Shown here: positions 42,389 to 50,333 of the stretch, piece by piece
How the letters are laid out: each line of letters begins with the position of its first letter
Position numbering within the stretch: position 1 is the first letter of the stretch
Source: Bacillota bacterium
Lineage (GTDB): Bacteria; Bacillota; Clostridia; Christensenellales; SZUA-584
Direction: 5' to 3'
DNA: 64,000 nucleotides
Assembly (NCBI GenBank): GCA_023410595.1
Contig: JAEYPO010000030.1
Coordinates: forward strand, 1-64,000
Translations under genes and position numbers: made by a program
Notes under the pieces: model-generated
Databases searched by the model: none
The model's input: the letters and a program-made list of their open reading frames with translations, nothing else
Told to the model about the DNA's origin: nothing

Positions 42389-43552
42389 ATGCCGAAGAGA
42401 ACCGAGTTTTGTATTGAAGAAAACCCAATACATTTTCGAAATAAACCCCTACGTATGCAAAAATCATATACTTGGCAGGATTACCGTAAACAAACTGTTT
42501 TAACCGACGACTTGTTTACGTTTGTCGCGTTTTATTATGCAACACATAATAAAGCAATGAAATACCGGGATTCATCATTAAAAACAAAGTATGGCAATGC
42601 AGACCAATTTCATTATGATTTTTATTGGAAGCAGGCAAAGGTTTTCTATGATTCTGCTAAATCACTACCTGTCGAATCGGCTCCTTTATCAGCTTACTAT
42701 TGCATGCTTAATGCGGCTAAATCATATATAGCTTTTAAGTCAGAATATGTTGACGATTTTGTTGAGCATTTTGGTCAACATGGTCTGAACGAAGACAATA
42801 GCGATACCGGTGAGGATTTGTCTACTATAAACATTAAGCACAAGCAAATAGGCGTTTTCCCTTTATTCGCAAAATCATTAGATCTGGATTTTACAGAAAA
42901 ATGGGCAGCTGGAACTCCACGCTCACTTAAATCATTACTGTACAATTTACCTTTTGTACACCGAGCCTTTTCAATGACTTGCAATGCTAGAAATAGTAAA
43001 GTCGAAGAGTTGTTTCTCCCTCTAAATGTCGGCGATTCCCCTAAATACTATAAAGCAAATGATGGAAAAGCGTATCTTATTATTGATTTAGAAAAAAGTT
43101 ACTTCGCAGCTAATGCCAGAACAATACCATCGGCTATCGAAACTACATTACCGGAAGATTTCAAACTTATTGATGGCTCTGGATTTAAACTTATTAGTAT
43201 TAATGGTGCTATAAGATATTCAGATAGTGTATCAAGTGAAATAAAAGTATTCACTCAACAATCGCGAAAGTTCATGTCTTATATTAAAGGAACTCATAGA
43301 TTATGGTATCTAAAAAGAATCCGGCTTTCACATCCTGATGTGCTGAATTTATGCGACATGACACTCATCATGGCGTCTATGCATCGTATTAGTGAAATCG
43401 TTAGATATAAACCGGAGCAGCTATCGCGGTTAATGCAATCAAAAGAGAATTGGTTGTTACATGAATTTATCACATTAGCATTAGATCAATTTATAGATGA
43501 AATTGCTTGCGAGGTTACTGGACAAGATATAATGTGCACATCTCAAAAGTAA
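42389..43552 (+). CDS. YaaC-like protein (cargo gene)
   Basis: 387 residues; ATG 42389 has AGGGAG 8 bases upstream, and 14 upstream codons are discarded. The sequence resembles the YaaC family: FYWKQAKVFYDSAKSLPVES, APLSAYYCMLNAAKSYIAFK, a KHKQIGVFPLFAKS block and a C-terminal LCDMTLIMASMHRISEIVRY. YaaC has no known biochemical activity. Single AT-rich gene dropped between relaxase and pcfB, composed like the Gabija and Hachiman genes, so I treat it as defence-type cargo by association only. No nuclease motif is obvious. Confidence 0.65.
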   Translation: MPKRTEFCIEENPIHFRNKPLRMQKSYTWQDYRKQTVLTDDLFTFVAFYYATHNKAMKYRDSSLKTKYGNADQFHYDFYWKQAKVFYDSAKSLPVESAPLSAYYCMLNAAKSYIAFKSEYVDDFVEHFGQHGLNEDNSDTGEDLSTINIKHKQIGVFPLFAKSLDLDFTEKWAAGTPRSLKSLLYNLPFVHRAFSMTCNARNSKVEELFLPLNVGDSPKYYKANDGKAYLIIDLEKSYFAANARTIPSAIETTLPEDFKLIDGSGFKLISINGAIRYSDSVSSEIKVFTQQSRKFMSYIKGTHRLWYLKRIRLSHPDVLNLCDMTLIMASMHRISEIVRYKPEQLSRLMQSKENWLLHEFITLALDQFIDEIACEVTGQDIMCTSQK

Positions 43553-43681
43553 AATCTATGATATTTTTGGGTATAAAATTCACTTTATTTTCTTGCCGTC
43601 TATAATACGGACGGTAGTGTACCTGCAACCATATTCTCTCTAAATATAATAAATAGAAGATCATAAAATTAATTTAAATCG

Positions 43682-43712
43682 GACGTGTCCCCCACTGGGA
43701 GGCGTCTTTTTT
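43682..43712 (+). terminator. Terminator before pcfB
   Basis: GACGTGTCCC (43682-43691) faces GGGAGGCGTC (43697-43706) with the outer four and inner three pairs intact, then TTTTTT. It lies about 10 bases before AAAGGAGG of the next gene. A TATAAT box at 43601-43606 upstream may drive the leader. Confidence 0.6.
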
Positions 43713-43735
43713 AATCAGAAAAAGGAGGAAAAAAC

Positions 43736-44521
43736 ATGAGCCAGATAGGAGACGCGGCAGAACAGATCGTCAATATGGCGACTAACGTGACAATTAAAGG
43801 TATTGAGGTAGCGACAAATCTTGCGGGAAAGGGTGCGTTGTCGCTCGCTACATTCCTGATCGCCGCATTGAAGGACCAAAAACGCACCAAGGGCAAAGCG
43901 CGGATGAAGGCGTTCAACGGCAAGCCGACAAAGGTATTCGTCATCAAGGCCAGCGAACTCAAATGCTTTGCTGAGGAAGCCAGAAAATACGGCGTACTGT
44001 ACGCCGCTGTAGTCAATCGAAAGCAGCCGGACGGACTATGCGACATCGTGGTCAACGCCAACGATGCCGCCAAGGTCAACCGCATCGCGGAGCGGTTTGC
44101 CCTCTCGACTGTGGATATGGAGAAGATCCGCGACGACATCAAAAAAGCACGGGAAGCGAAGGCCAAACAGCCAGACGCCGAAAAAGAACGCACTGTGCCA
44201 CCGTCAGAAAAGAAAGCGCATACCGTGGACGAGCATACGCTGGATGAGATGCTGAATACTCCGCAGAAAAAGGAGCACAAGCAGCCTGTGGATGTGTCAA
44301 GCCCTACGAAGGCGGGGACGGAAAAATCACATCCGTCCGCGCCTTTCTCAGAGAACAGAGGCGATACCGCCGAGGCTGAACGTCCCTCTGTGCGTCGGCA
44401 GATCAGGGAAATCAGGGACACCCGCCGTAATCAGCCCACGCCTAGCAAGTACCAGACCCGGCAGACCACTCACACACAGCCAGCGCGGAGCAGGAAAGAT
44501 ACTCAATCGAAAGGACGGTAA
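43736..44521 (+). CDS. PcfB/DUF3801-family conjugation protein
   Basis: 261 residues; ATG 43736 behind AAAGGAGG. The N-terminal 150 residues match the PcfB type known from pCF10 (TIKGIEVATNLAGKGALSLA, KVFVIKASELKCFAEEARKY, VNANDAAKVNRIAERFAL). The C-terminal 110 residues are disordered and charged with Pro-Ser-rich and Arg-rich tracts. In enterococcal elements PcfB-type proteins interact with the coupling protein and relaxosome. First gene of the T4SS cluster, in close tandem with the ArdC-like gene 6 bases on. Confidence 0.85.
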   Translation: MSQIGDAAEQIVNMATNVTIKGIEVATNLAGKGALSLATFLIAALKDQKRTKGKARMKAFNGKPTKVFVIKASELKCFAEEARKYGVLYAAVVNRKQPDGLCDIVVNANDAAKVNRIAERFALSTVDMEKIRDDIKKAREAKAKQPDAEKERTVPPSEKKAHTVDEHTLDEMLNTPQKKEHKQPVDVSSPTKAGTEKSHPSAPFSENRGDTAEAERPSVRRQIREIRDTRRNQPTPSKYQTRQTTHTQPARSRKDTQSKGR

Positions 44522-44527
44522 TTTTAT

Positions 44528-45403
44528 ATGGAAAACTACGACAGCTTATTTGAAAACCAGAATTCCGGACAACAGCAAAGCGAGCCATTTGACAAAGAAG
44601 CATGGGCACAACGCAAGCAGGAGGAACGCGCACATCTCTATGAGATCATCGATGGCATGGCGGACAAGGCGCTCTCTGATCCCGCCGCGCTTTCGAATTA
44701 TCTGGCGATGCAGTCGAGGCTCAGCAGGACGAGTATGGCCAACACATTGCTGGTGTTGGCGCAGAAGCCGGACGCCTCCTACGTCATGAGCTTTGACGAC
44801 TGGCAGCAGAGAGGCCGGGCGGTCAAACGGAACGAAAAAGCCCTGTTGGTGCTGGAGGCCGACGGCGAGTACGAACGGGCGGATGGGACAATGGGAACCC
44901 GCTTCGACGTAAAGCGTGTATTTGACGTGTCGCAAACGCATGGCCAGCCCCTGCGGGAGCGGACGCAAGCGCCCATAAGATCAAGGCTCAAGGCGCTGGC
45001 GACAAATACTCCCATCCCCATCAGGGTATCCGATTCTGTTTCGCGGAAAATCGGCGCGATGTATTCCGATAAGGACAAGACGGTCTACGTTGCCCGCAAC
45101 ATGGAGGGCGAAACGCTGTTTGCCGTGCTCACCTGCGAGCTTGTCCACGCTGAAAACATGACCGGCGACGCTTCCCGCGACGCGTTTATATCGAGCTGCG
45201 CGGCGGACATCGTTTGTCTGCGATACGGCGTTACTATTGCTCCGTCGTGCGACCGGATACCTGAAGGAATATCTGCTCAGGATACTGCCGAAAAACGTGC
45301 GGCGCTGGGCAGCATTCGCGAAGCCGCCTGCGACATTATCGAGCGTGTGGACAAAAACCTCTACGCTGAGCGGCAGCAGCAAAAAAAACAGCCGGAAAGG
45401 TGA
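44528..45403 (+). CDS. ArdC-like antirestriction / ssDNA-binding protein
   Basis: 291 residues. The N-terminal part (NYLAMQSRLSRTSMANTLLV through SFDDWQQRGRAVKRNEKALL) is the ArdC-type ssDNA-binding domain that guards incoming single strands. A second domain follows whose ELVHAE segment (near 210) sits where a metallopeptidase HExxH would be but lacks the first His, so it is probably non-catalytic. It is the second ArdC-like domain in the element, besides the N-terminus of the SNF2 protein, in keeping with evading restriction in recipients. Confidence 0.72.
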   Translation: MENYDSLFENQNSGQQQSEPFDKEAWAQRKQEERAHLYEIIDGMADKALSDPAALSNYLAMQSRLSRTSMANTLLVLAQKPDASYVMSFDDWQQRGRAVKRNEKALLVLEADGEYERADGTMGTRFDVKRVFDVSQTHGQPLRERTQAPIRSRLKALATNTPIPIRVSDSVSRKIGAMYSDKDKTVYVARNMEGETLFAVLTCELVHAENMTGDASRDAFISSCAADIVCLRYGVTIAPSCDRIPEGISAQDTAEKRAALGSIREAACDIIERVDKNLYAERQQQKKQPER

Positions 45404-45408
45404 CGGAT

Positions 45409-45597
45409 ATGGAAGAAAAACGCGTCATCGAGGTGGATGAATACCAGCAGCGGCTCATCATTGGCTCACTGAACGACAAGCGCAACGAGCTGGTGGCGCA
45501 GGGGCGGGATACCGACTTTGTGGATGAGACCCTTTTGGATGTGATGGATGCGCCCACCCGCAAAGAAAAAAAGAGATATAAGGAAATAGAAAGATGA
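45409..45597 (+). CDS. Small hypothetical protein between ardC and virD4 genes
   Basis: 62 residues from ATG 45409 (GGAAAGG upstream; GTG 45400 is possible). Helical, charged (EVDEYQQRLIIGSLNDKRNE, LVAQGRDTDFVDETLLDVMD, basic tail). Its end overlaps the start of the coupling protein gene by four bases, so it is translated with it. Family not recognised, though equivalents usually sit here in CD1115-type elements. Confidence 0.65.
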   Translation: MEEKRVIEVDEYQQRLIIGSLNDKRNELVAQGRDTDFVDETLLDVMDAPTRKEKKRYKEIER

Positions 45598-47381
45598 ACA
45601 GACCGGTTACAAATAAGAAAGAGAGCCTTGTCCTTTGGGGGCTGGGCATCCTCCCCGTGGTGTGGGCGGCGTTGATCGTCGCCCCTTTTTTATCCCAGGG
45701 GCTTTCGGGCATATTGACCGCCTTCACCAACGGCATGAACAATCCGACCGCTATCACTTGGTGCGCCGAATCACCCAAAGCCATTCTAATATTTCTGTTG
45801 ATATACGGAATGGGTATCGGTATCTATTACTCCCTGAAGCGGAACTACCACAGGGGCGAGGAACACGGCAGCGCCAAGTGGGGCGACCCGAAGCAGCTAT
45901 CCCGAAAGTACGAGGGCAGGAACAAACCTGACAATATCCTGCTCTCGCAGAACGTCCGCATCGGTCTGGACGGGCACAAGCACAGGCGAAACCTAAACGT
46001 GATGGTCGTGGGCGGCAGCGGCAGCGGCAAGACGCGCTTTTACGCTAAGCCGAACGTTATGCAATGCAACTCGTCGTTCGTCGTGCTCGACCCAAAGGGC
46101 GAAATCCTGCGGAATACGGGATATCTGCTCGAAAGACAGGGCTATGAACTGCGTGTCCTCGACCTCATTAACACGGAGAGATCCCACGGATATAACCCCT
46201 TCACCTATCTTCGGGATGACAAGGATGTGCTGAAGCTTGTCGGCAACATCGTACGCAACACCACGCCTAAGGGCGCACAGAGCAATGACCCCTTCTGGGA
46301 ACGTGCGGAAACGGCGCTCATGGAGGCCCTCATCCTCTATCTTGTCCACGAAGCGCCCCCTTTTGAACAAAACTTCCCAATGGTCATGGAGATGATCGGT
46401 GCGGCCGATGTACGTGAGGAGGACGAGGAATATGCCAGCGTCCTCGACGAACTGTTTGAACGGCTAGAAGACCGCGACCCCGAGAACCTTGCAGTCAAGC
46501 AATATAATATCTTCAAGCTGGCCGCAGGTAAAACGGCCAAAAGCATCCTCATCAGCCTCGGAGTGCGTCTGGAAAAATTCAACCTCCCGCAGATCGCCAG
46601 TGTAGTCAGCCACGATGAAATGGACTTTCCTTCGCTGGGCGAGAAAAAAGTGGCGCTGTTCGCACTGATCCCCGATAACGATTCATCGCTCAACTTTATT
46701 ATCGGGATGCTTTACACGCAGCTTTTTCAGGAACTTTACTACCGCGCCGACCACGTGTATGGCGGACAACTCCCCGTCCATGTCCACTGCGTCATGGACG
46801 AGTTCGCGAACGTGGCTCTGCCCGACGAGTTTGACAAAATACTCAGTACCATGCGGTCGAGGGAGGTCAGCGTATCCATTATCCTGCAAAACCTCGCGCA
46901 GCTCAAAGCCTTGTTCGAGAAGCAATGGGAAAGTATTGTCGGCAACTGCGATGAATTTGTCTATCTCGGCGGCAACGAGCAATCCACGCACGAGTATATC
47001 AGCAAGATGCTTGGCAAGGCGACCATCGACACCAACACCTACGGGCAGAGCAAAGGCCGAAGCGGGAACTACTCGACCAACTGGCAAATCACCGGACGGG
47101 AACTGTACACGCCGGACGAAGTGCGTATGCTGGACAACCGCTATGCCCTGCTGTTCATACGCGGCGAACGTGCCGTACAGGATAGCAAGTACGATCTTTT
47201 GCGCCATCCCAATATCAAATTCACTGTAGACGGCGGAGCGCCGCCGTATATCCACGGGCAGGCCCCTCTCGCTCTCGATACGGACGAAATTCTTCTGAAC
47301 GGCGATTACGGCGACTATGAAGTGCTGTCCGAAGACGACCTCAACAGAATATTAAACAAAGAAACGGAGGAACAAAAATGA
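45594..47381 (+). CDS. virD4: Type IV coupling protein, VirD4/TraG (CD1115 family)
   Basis: Membrane-anchored hexameric ATPase that delivers the relaxase-DNA complex to the T4SS channel. 595 residues: two N-terminal membrane helices (about 18-38 and 60-80), Walker A GGSGSGKTR near 140-148, FVVLDPKGE, Walker B region CVMDEFANVALPDEFD near 400, and the C-terminal NLAQLKALFEKQWESIVGNC, with YLGGNEQSTHEYIS. Overlaps its neighbours at both ends by four bases. Confidence 0.93.
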   Translation: MNRPVTNKKESLVLWGLGILPVVWAALIVAPFLSQGLSGILTAFTNGMNNPTAITWCAESPKAILIFLLIYGMGIGIYYSLKRNYHRGEEHGSAKWGDPKQLSRKYEGRNKPDNILLSQNVRIGLDGHKHRRNLNVMVVGGSGSGKTRFYAKPNVMQCNSSFVVLDPKGEILRNTGYLLERQGYELRVLDLINTERSHGYNPFTYLRDDKDVLKLVGNIVRNTTPKGAQSNDPFWERAETALMEALILYLVHEAPPFEQNFPMVMEMIGAADVREEDEEYASVLDELFERLEDRDPENLAVKQYNIFKLAAGKTAKSILISLGVRLEKFNLPQIASVVSHDEMDFPSLGEKKVALFALIPDNDSSLNFIIGMLYTQLFQELYYRADHVYGGQLPVHVHCVMDEFANVALPDEFDKILSTMRSREVSVSIILQNLAQLKALFEKQWESIVGNCDEFVYLGGNEQSTHEYISKMLGKATIDTNTYGQSKGRSGNYSTNWQITGRELYTPDEVRMLDNRYALLFIRGERAVQDSKYDLLRHPNIKFTVDGGAPPYIHGQAPLALDTDEILLNGDYGDYEVLSEDDLNRILNKETEEQK

Positions 47382-47683
47382 AAACGTCTAAAAAAATGCG
47401 GCTGATTTTCAGCGTCTTTTGTACCCTTGTACTGGTGTTCTCTGTCACGGCCACGGCCTTTGCTACCGACGATCCGATCCAGGTAGTCGATAATCTGTCC
47501 GAATTCATGTTCGGCTTGATACGCGCAATCGGCATCATTCTGCTTGGTTGGGGTATCGTGCAGGTGGGCTTATCGCTTAAAAGCCACGATCCGAGCCAGA
47601 GGGCGAATGGCTTTCTGACGCTAGCCGGAGGCATCGTCATCACTTTTGCCAAAGAGATCCTGAATCTTATCACTGGAGGTTGA
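47378..47683 (+). CDS. Maff2/VirB2-like pilin subunit
   Basis: 101 residues; ATG overlaps the virD4 stop. Signal peptide (KKMRLIFSVFCTLVLVFSVT, cleavage after AFA near 27), then two hydrophobic helices (EFMFGLIRAIGIILLGWGIV and GFLTLAGGIVITFAKEILNL) joined by a short polar loop, the plan of VirB2/TrbC conjugative pilins and the Maff2 family of Clostridia elements. Likely T4SS channel or pilus subunit in the envelope. Confidence 0.8.
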   Translation: MKTSKKMRLIFSVFCTLVLVFSVTATAFATDDPIQVVDNLSEFMFGLIRAIGIILLGWGIVQVGLSLKSHDPSQRANGFLTLAGGIVITFAKEILNLITGG

Positions 47684-47688
47684 CCGAT

Positions 47689-47916
47689 ATGTTTGACAAA
47701 TTTCCAATAACAGAGCCGATGCATATCCATTCGCTGGACGGCAAGCTGCAGGAAGCGACGATTGTGGAAAAGGTCGGCGATAACCAATATGTGGCGGAAT
47801 ACAACGGCATGCGCTGCACCGCTATATTCAATCCCTTCGTTGGTCGCTTCTATGTCGATGACAAGTACGGGATCATACGGGACAAAACGCCGCGTAAGGA
47901 TGAGCCATGCCGGTAA
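47689..47916 (+). CDS. Small hypothetical T4SS-cluster protein
   Basis: 75 residues from ATG 47689, 9 bases after GGAGG; a TTG at 47680 is less likely. Beta-rich: SLDGKLQEATIVEKVGDNQY, VAEYNGMRCTAIFNPFVGRF, YVDDKYGIIRDK. No membrane segment or known motif. It sits between the VirB2-like and VirB6-like genes and equivalents are usual there; function unknown. Confidence 0.65.
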   Translation: MFDKFPITEPMHIHSLDGKLQEATIVEKVGDNQYVAEYNGMRCTAIFNPFVGRFYVDDKYGIIRDKTPRKDEPCR

Positions 47917-47976
47917 AATTGAATGGCAAGCCTGCTTCTTATGAGCGGGTTTGTTCTAACGAAACGAGGTGAAAAA

Positions 47977-48816
47977 ATGGGAAGCGGCAACTGGATCATC
48001 GATAATATCGCCAATGCTCTCAATACGTGGAACTCCAAGCTCACGGAGATATGGCAGCTTATTACCCAATCCCCCGAGACGTTCAAGGGCGGGGGCATTT
48101 GGAATGTGGTGACCGACATCAACGGCGCGCTTAAAGCAATCGGCTATGCGCTGCTGGTGCTTTTCTTTCTTGTAGGGGTTGTCAGGACGTGTGGTTCTTT
48201 TACGGAAATCAAGCGCCCCGAGCAAGCGTTCAGGCTGTTTGTACGCTTTGTGCTTGCCAAAGCCGTAGTGACTTACGGGCTCGACCTTATGATGGCGCTC
48301 TTTAACATCGTTCAGGGCGTCATTTCCACAGCTACAAACGCTGCGGGTCTGAGTGCGCAGGCAGCGGTCACGATACCCGCCGAGATGGATACAGCAATAC
48401 GCAATTTGTCTTTTTTGCAAAGCATACCCGTCTGGGCGGTATCCCTGCTCGGCAGCTTATTTATTATCGTGCTGTCATTCATCATGATCATGAGCGTATA
48501 CGGGCGCTTTTTTAAGCTATACCTCTACACCGCGATTGCCCCCGTTCCGCTTGCGAGCTTCGCGGGCGAACCTAGCAGCAGCATTGGCAAGAGCTTTCTT
48601 AAAAGCTACGCTGCTGTATGCCTTGAAGGGGCGATCATCGTGCTGGCCTGTATTATCTTTTCTGTATTCGCGGCGAGCCCGCCGGCAGTACCGGCAGACG
48701 CCAGCCCTGTCACGATGGTTTGGAGTTACATGGGCGAATTGATCTTTAATTTGCTGGTGCTGGTCGGAGCCGTGAAGATGGCTGACCGCGTAGTGCGCGA
48801 GATGATGGGGTTATAA
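47977..48816 (+). CDS. VirB6/TrbL-like membrane channel protein
   Basis: Polytopic inner-membrane T4SS component, 279 residues, with about six hydrophobic helices (for example IGYALLVLFFLVGVVRTC, VSLLGSLFIIVLSFIMIMSV, LIFNLLVLVGAVKMAD). The helix with YTAIAPVPLASFAGEPSSSI is the conserved TrbL/VirB6 block. ATG 47977 has GAGGTG upstream; upstream in-frame codons from 47923 have no site. It ends facing a minus-strand gene that overlaps it by six bases. Confidence 0.82.
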   Translation: MGSGNWIIDNIANALNTWNSKLTEIWQLITQSPETFKGGGIWNVVTDINGALKAIGYALLVLFFLVGVVRTCGSFTEIKRPEQAFRLFVRFVLAKAVVTYGLDLMMALFNIVQGVISTATNAAGLSAQAAVTIPAEMDTAIRNLSFLQSIPVWAVSLLGSLFIIVLSFIMIMSVYGRFFKLYLYTAIAPVPLASFAGEPSSSIGKSFLKSYAAVCLEGAIIVLACIIFSVFAASPPAVPADASPVTMVWSYMGELIFNLLVLVGAVKMADRVVREMMGL

Positions 48817-49080
48817 GGTCTGCTGATTATATTTGTTCTGCTGCCTTTTGCGAAGAATTCTTTTCCGTATCGTTACGACCCAGCTAAAAATCACAAGCGC
48901 GATCAGCCCGATAAAGATGAGGGTTGCAAACATTTCATTTTTCTGTACCCAATCTGGGAAAAGGATAGATACAAAAAGGGCGTAGAACAGTGGAACACCC
49001 AATCGAAAAAACGATGCAATTTTGAATAGCAAATTAACCAAAACCATAATCAGAAATATGGCGATGGATGCGTACATCAT
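48811..49080 (-). CDS. Small membrane protein on the opposite strand
   Basis: 89 residues, start ATG at 49080 behind AAAGGAGG on the minus strand. Two to three hydrophobic segments (YASIAIFLIMVLVNLLFKIA, LFYALFVSILF, LIFIGLIALVIFSWVVTI) and a basic C-terminus (RKRILRKRQQNKYNQQ). It is the only minus-strand gene inside the T4SS cluster. Convergent with virB6 and divergent from the Spo0E-like gene. Could be an entry-exclusion or immunity-type membrane protein, but nothing in the sequence shows that. Confidence 0.65.
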   Translation of the reverse strand: MMYASIAIFLIMVLVNLLFKIASFFRLGVPLFYALFVSILFPDWVQKNEMFATLIFIGLIALVIFSWVVTIRKRILRKRQQNKYNQQTL

Positions 49081-49160
49081 AACGGCATTCCTCCTTTCTA
49101 TTACCATATTCAGAGGTTTTGCCTAGAATGTAAAGTCTGTCGCCAAGCCAAGGAGGTATT

Positions 49161-49358
49161 GTGAAAAGTTCTATTCGCAATGAGCTCAACAAAGAAAAAG
49201 AGAAACTGAACCAACTAATAGAAGATACAATGGAAAAAGGAATTTCTCCGGGAGAAAGCGAGGAAATATTAGAGCAAAGCAGAAAGATTGATATGATTAT
49301 CGCCGAAATTCAAAAGGAGAAGAAGCAGACAAGAAATCGGGATGAACACCCAAGATAA
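49161..49358 (+). CDS. Spo0E-like aspartyl-phosphate phosphatase
   Basis: 65 residues from GTG 49161 behind AAGGAGG. The family's helix-hairpin-helix plan and its motif are visible: a first helix (LNKEKEKLNQLIEDTMEKGI), a turn, and EEILEQSRKIDMIIAE where S40-R-K-I-D44 corresponds to SQELD. In Bacillus, Spo0E-type proteins remove phosphate from Spo0A~P and delay sporulation. On a mobile element this could keep the host vegetative during transfer. The motif is divergent, so activity is inferred. Confidence 0.7.
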   Translation: MKSSIRNELNKEKEKLNQLIEDTMEKGISPGESEEILEQSRKIDMIIAEIQKEKKQTRNRDEHPR

Positions 49359-49446
49359 TAATCTGAAAAACACATTATGCTGTAACATTTGATGTGGAAT
49401 TTTACGAAGGATACGGGTATAGTAATATCAGAAAGGGGCGAAAAAC

Positions 49447-49707
49447 ATGCCAAATATTAAACCTGTTTCTGATCTGCGCAATTACAACGATGTTTTAAAA
49501 GACGTTTCTGTTGGGCAACCCGTATTCTTAACGAAAAACGGGCGGGGACGTTATGTTATGATGGACATAGTGGAATATGAAAAAACACAGGCGACCCTTA
49601 AGCTGCTGTCCAAACTTACAGAGGCTGAAAGCGCGGTAAAGGATGGGACACCTGGCTATCGCCGGAAGATGTGCATAAATAACTCAGACTGTAGCCCAGA
49701 AGAATAG
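49447..49707 (+). CDS. Phd/YefM-like antitoxin with a frameshifted tail
   Basis: 86 residues in frame; ATG behind AAAGGGGC. The N-terminal 60 residues are a clear Phd/YefM DNA-binding domain (NIKPVSDLRNYNDVLKDVSV, GQPVFLTKNGRGRYVMMDIV). From about residue 65 the natural sequence seems out of frame: an alternative frame from 49641 to TAA 49680-49682 reads GWDTWLSPEDVHK, which resembles the usual antitoxin tail, whereas the current frame gives an unusual PGYRRKMCINN tail. No RelE/ParE toxin gene follows. Probably a decayed or orphan antitoxin. Confidence 0.65.
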   Translation: MPNIKPVSDLRNYNDVLKDVSVGQPVFLTKNGRGRYVMMDIVEYEKTQATLKLLSKLTEAESAVKDGTPGYRRKMCINNSDCSPEE

Positions 49708-49720
49708 GATAATCAACGTA

Positions 49721-49956
49721 GATCGTCAGCAAACTGCTGGCGATTCAGACTGTCAAAAAACAGTATGGCACTGGAACTAAACTCAGAAATATGAATCTTG
49801 CCAATATAAATCCGTCATTTCCGGCGGCGTGTACGGCGGAAATGACACCGCTATTGCAGCTTGCGGCAGAGCAAGCTGCAATGTAAAACTCGAAAAAGTG
49901 GCAACGCCACTTTTTCGACAAGCTCGATCGTCAGCAAACTGCTGGCGATTTTTTAT
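49721..49956 (+). repeat. Cluster of four hairpins bounded by a 25-bp direct repeat
   Basis: The same 25 bases (GATCGTCAGC...GGCGATT) occur at 49721-49745 and 49926-49950. Each forms a stem of ATCGTCAGCA and TGCTGGCGAT, and the second is followed by TTTTTATT, making a terminator just before the PrgI gene. Between them are GTCATTTCCG/CGGAAATGAC (49814-49846), a perfect 12-bp stem ATTGCAGCTTGC/GCAAGCTGCAAT (49853-49882) and a perfect 13-bp stem TCGAAAAAGTGGC/GCCACTTTTTCGA (49890-49918). No gene lies here. Confidence 0.75.
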
Positions 49957-49979
49957 TACTTAAAATCAGGAGGATATTC

Positions 49980-50333
49980 ATGGAAGTAAAAATCAATCGC
50001 GAAATTCGCGATTATCAGGAGGCCATATTCTTTGGTCTCAGCATGCGCCAGCTTGTCTTCTCGGTGCTGGCCGTCGCTGTGGCGGTCGGCGTATATTTTG
50101 GCCTTCGGGGTGTGTTGGGCACGGAAACAGTGTCATGGCTGTGCATACTCGGCGCTGTGCCGTTCGGCGCGCTCGGCTTTGTGAAATATAACGGCATGAG
50201 CGCGGAGCAGTTCATCGCCGCTTATGTCAAGTCCGAATTCCTCATACCGAAACATCTGACGTTTCAGAGCGAGAACATTTATTATATGGCGCTCACTGAG
50301 CGCATTGAAAAGGGAGGCAAAAACCATGATTAA
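49980..50333 (+). CDS. PrgI-family (VirB3-like) T4SS protein
   Basis: 117-residue inner membrane protein that works with VirB4. ATG 49980 behind CAGGAGG. Start EVKINREIRDYQEAIFFGLS is typical of PrgI, followed by two membrane helices (LVFSVLAVAVAVGVYFGL and WLCILGAVPFGALGFV) and a short cytoplasmic C-terminus. It overlaps the virB4 gene by eight bases. Preceded by the hairpin cluster, so its transcription may be gated there. Confidence 0.85.
   Translation: MEVKINREIRDYQEAIFFGLSMRQLVFSVLAVAVAVGVYFGLRGVLGTETVSWLCILGAVPFGALGFVKYNGMSAEQFIAAYVKSEFLIPKHLTFQSENIYYMALTERIEKGGKNHD

Noticed and set aside
49721..49950. CRISPR array
   Set aside because: Only two copies of one 25-bp repeat, 205 bp apart, with hairpins rather than spacers between; no cas genes anywhere in the window.
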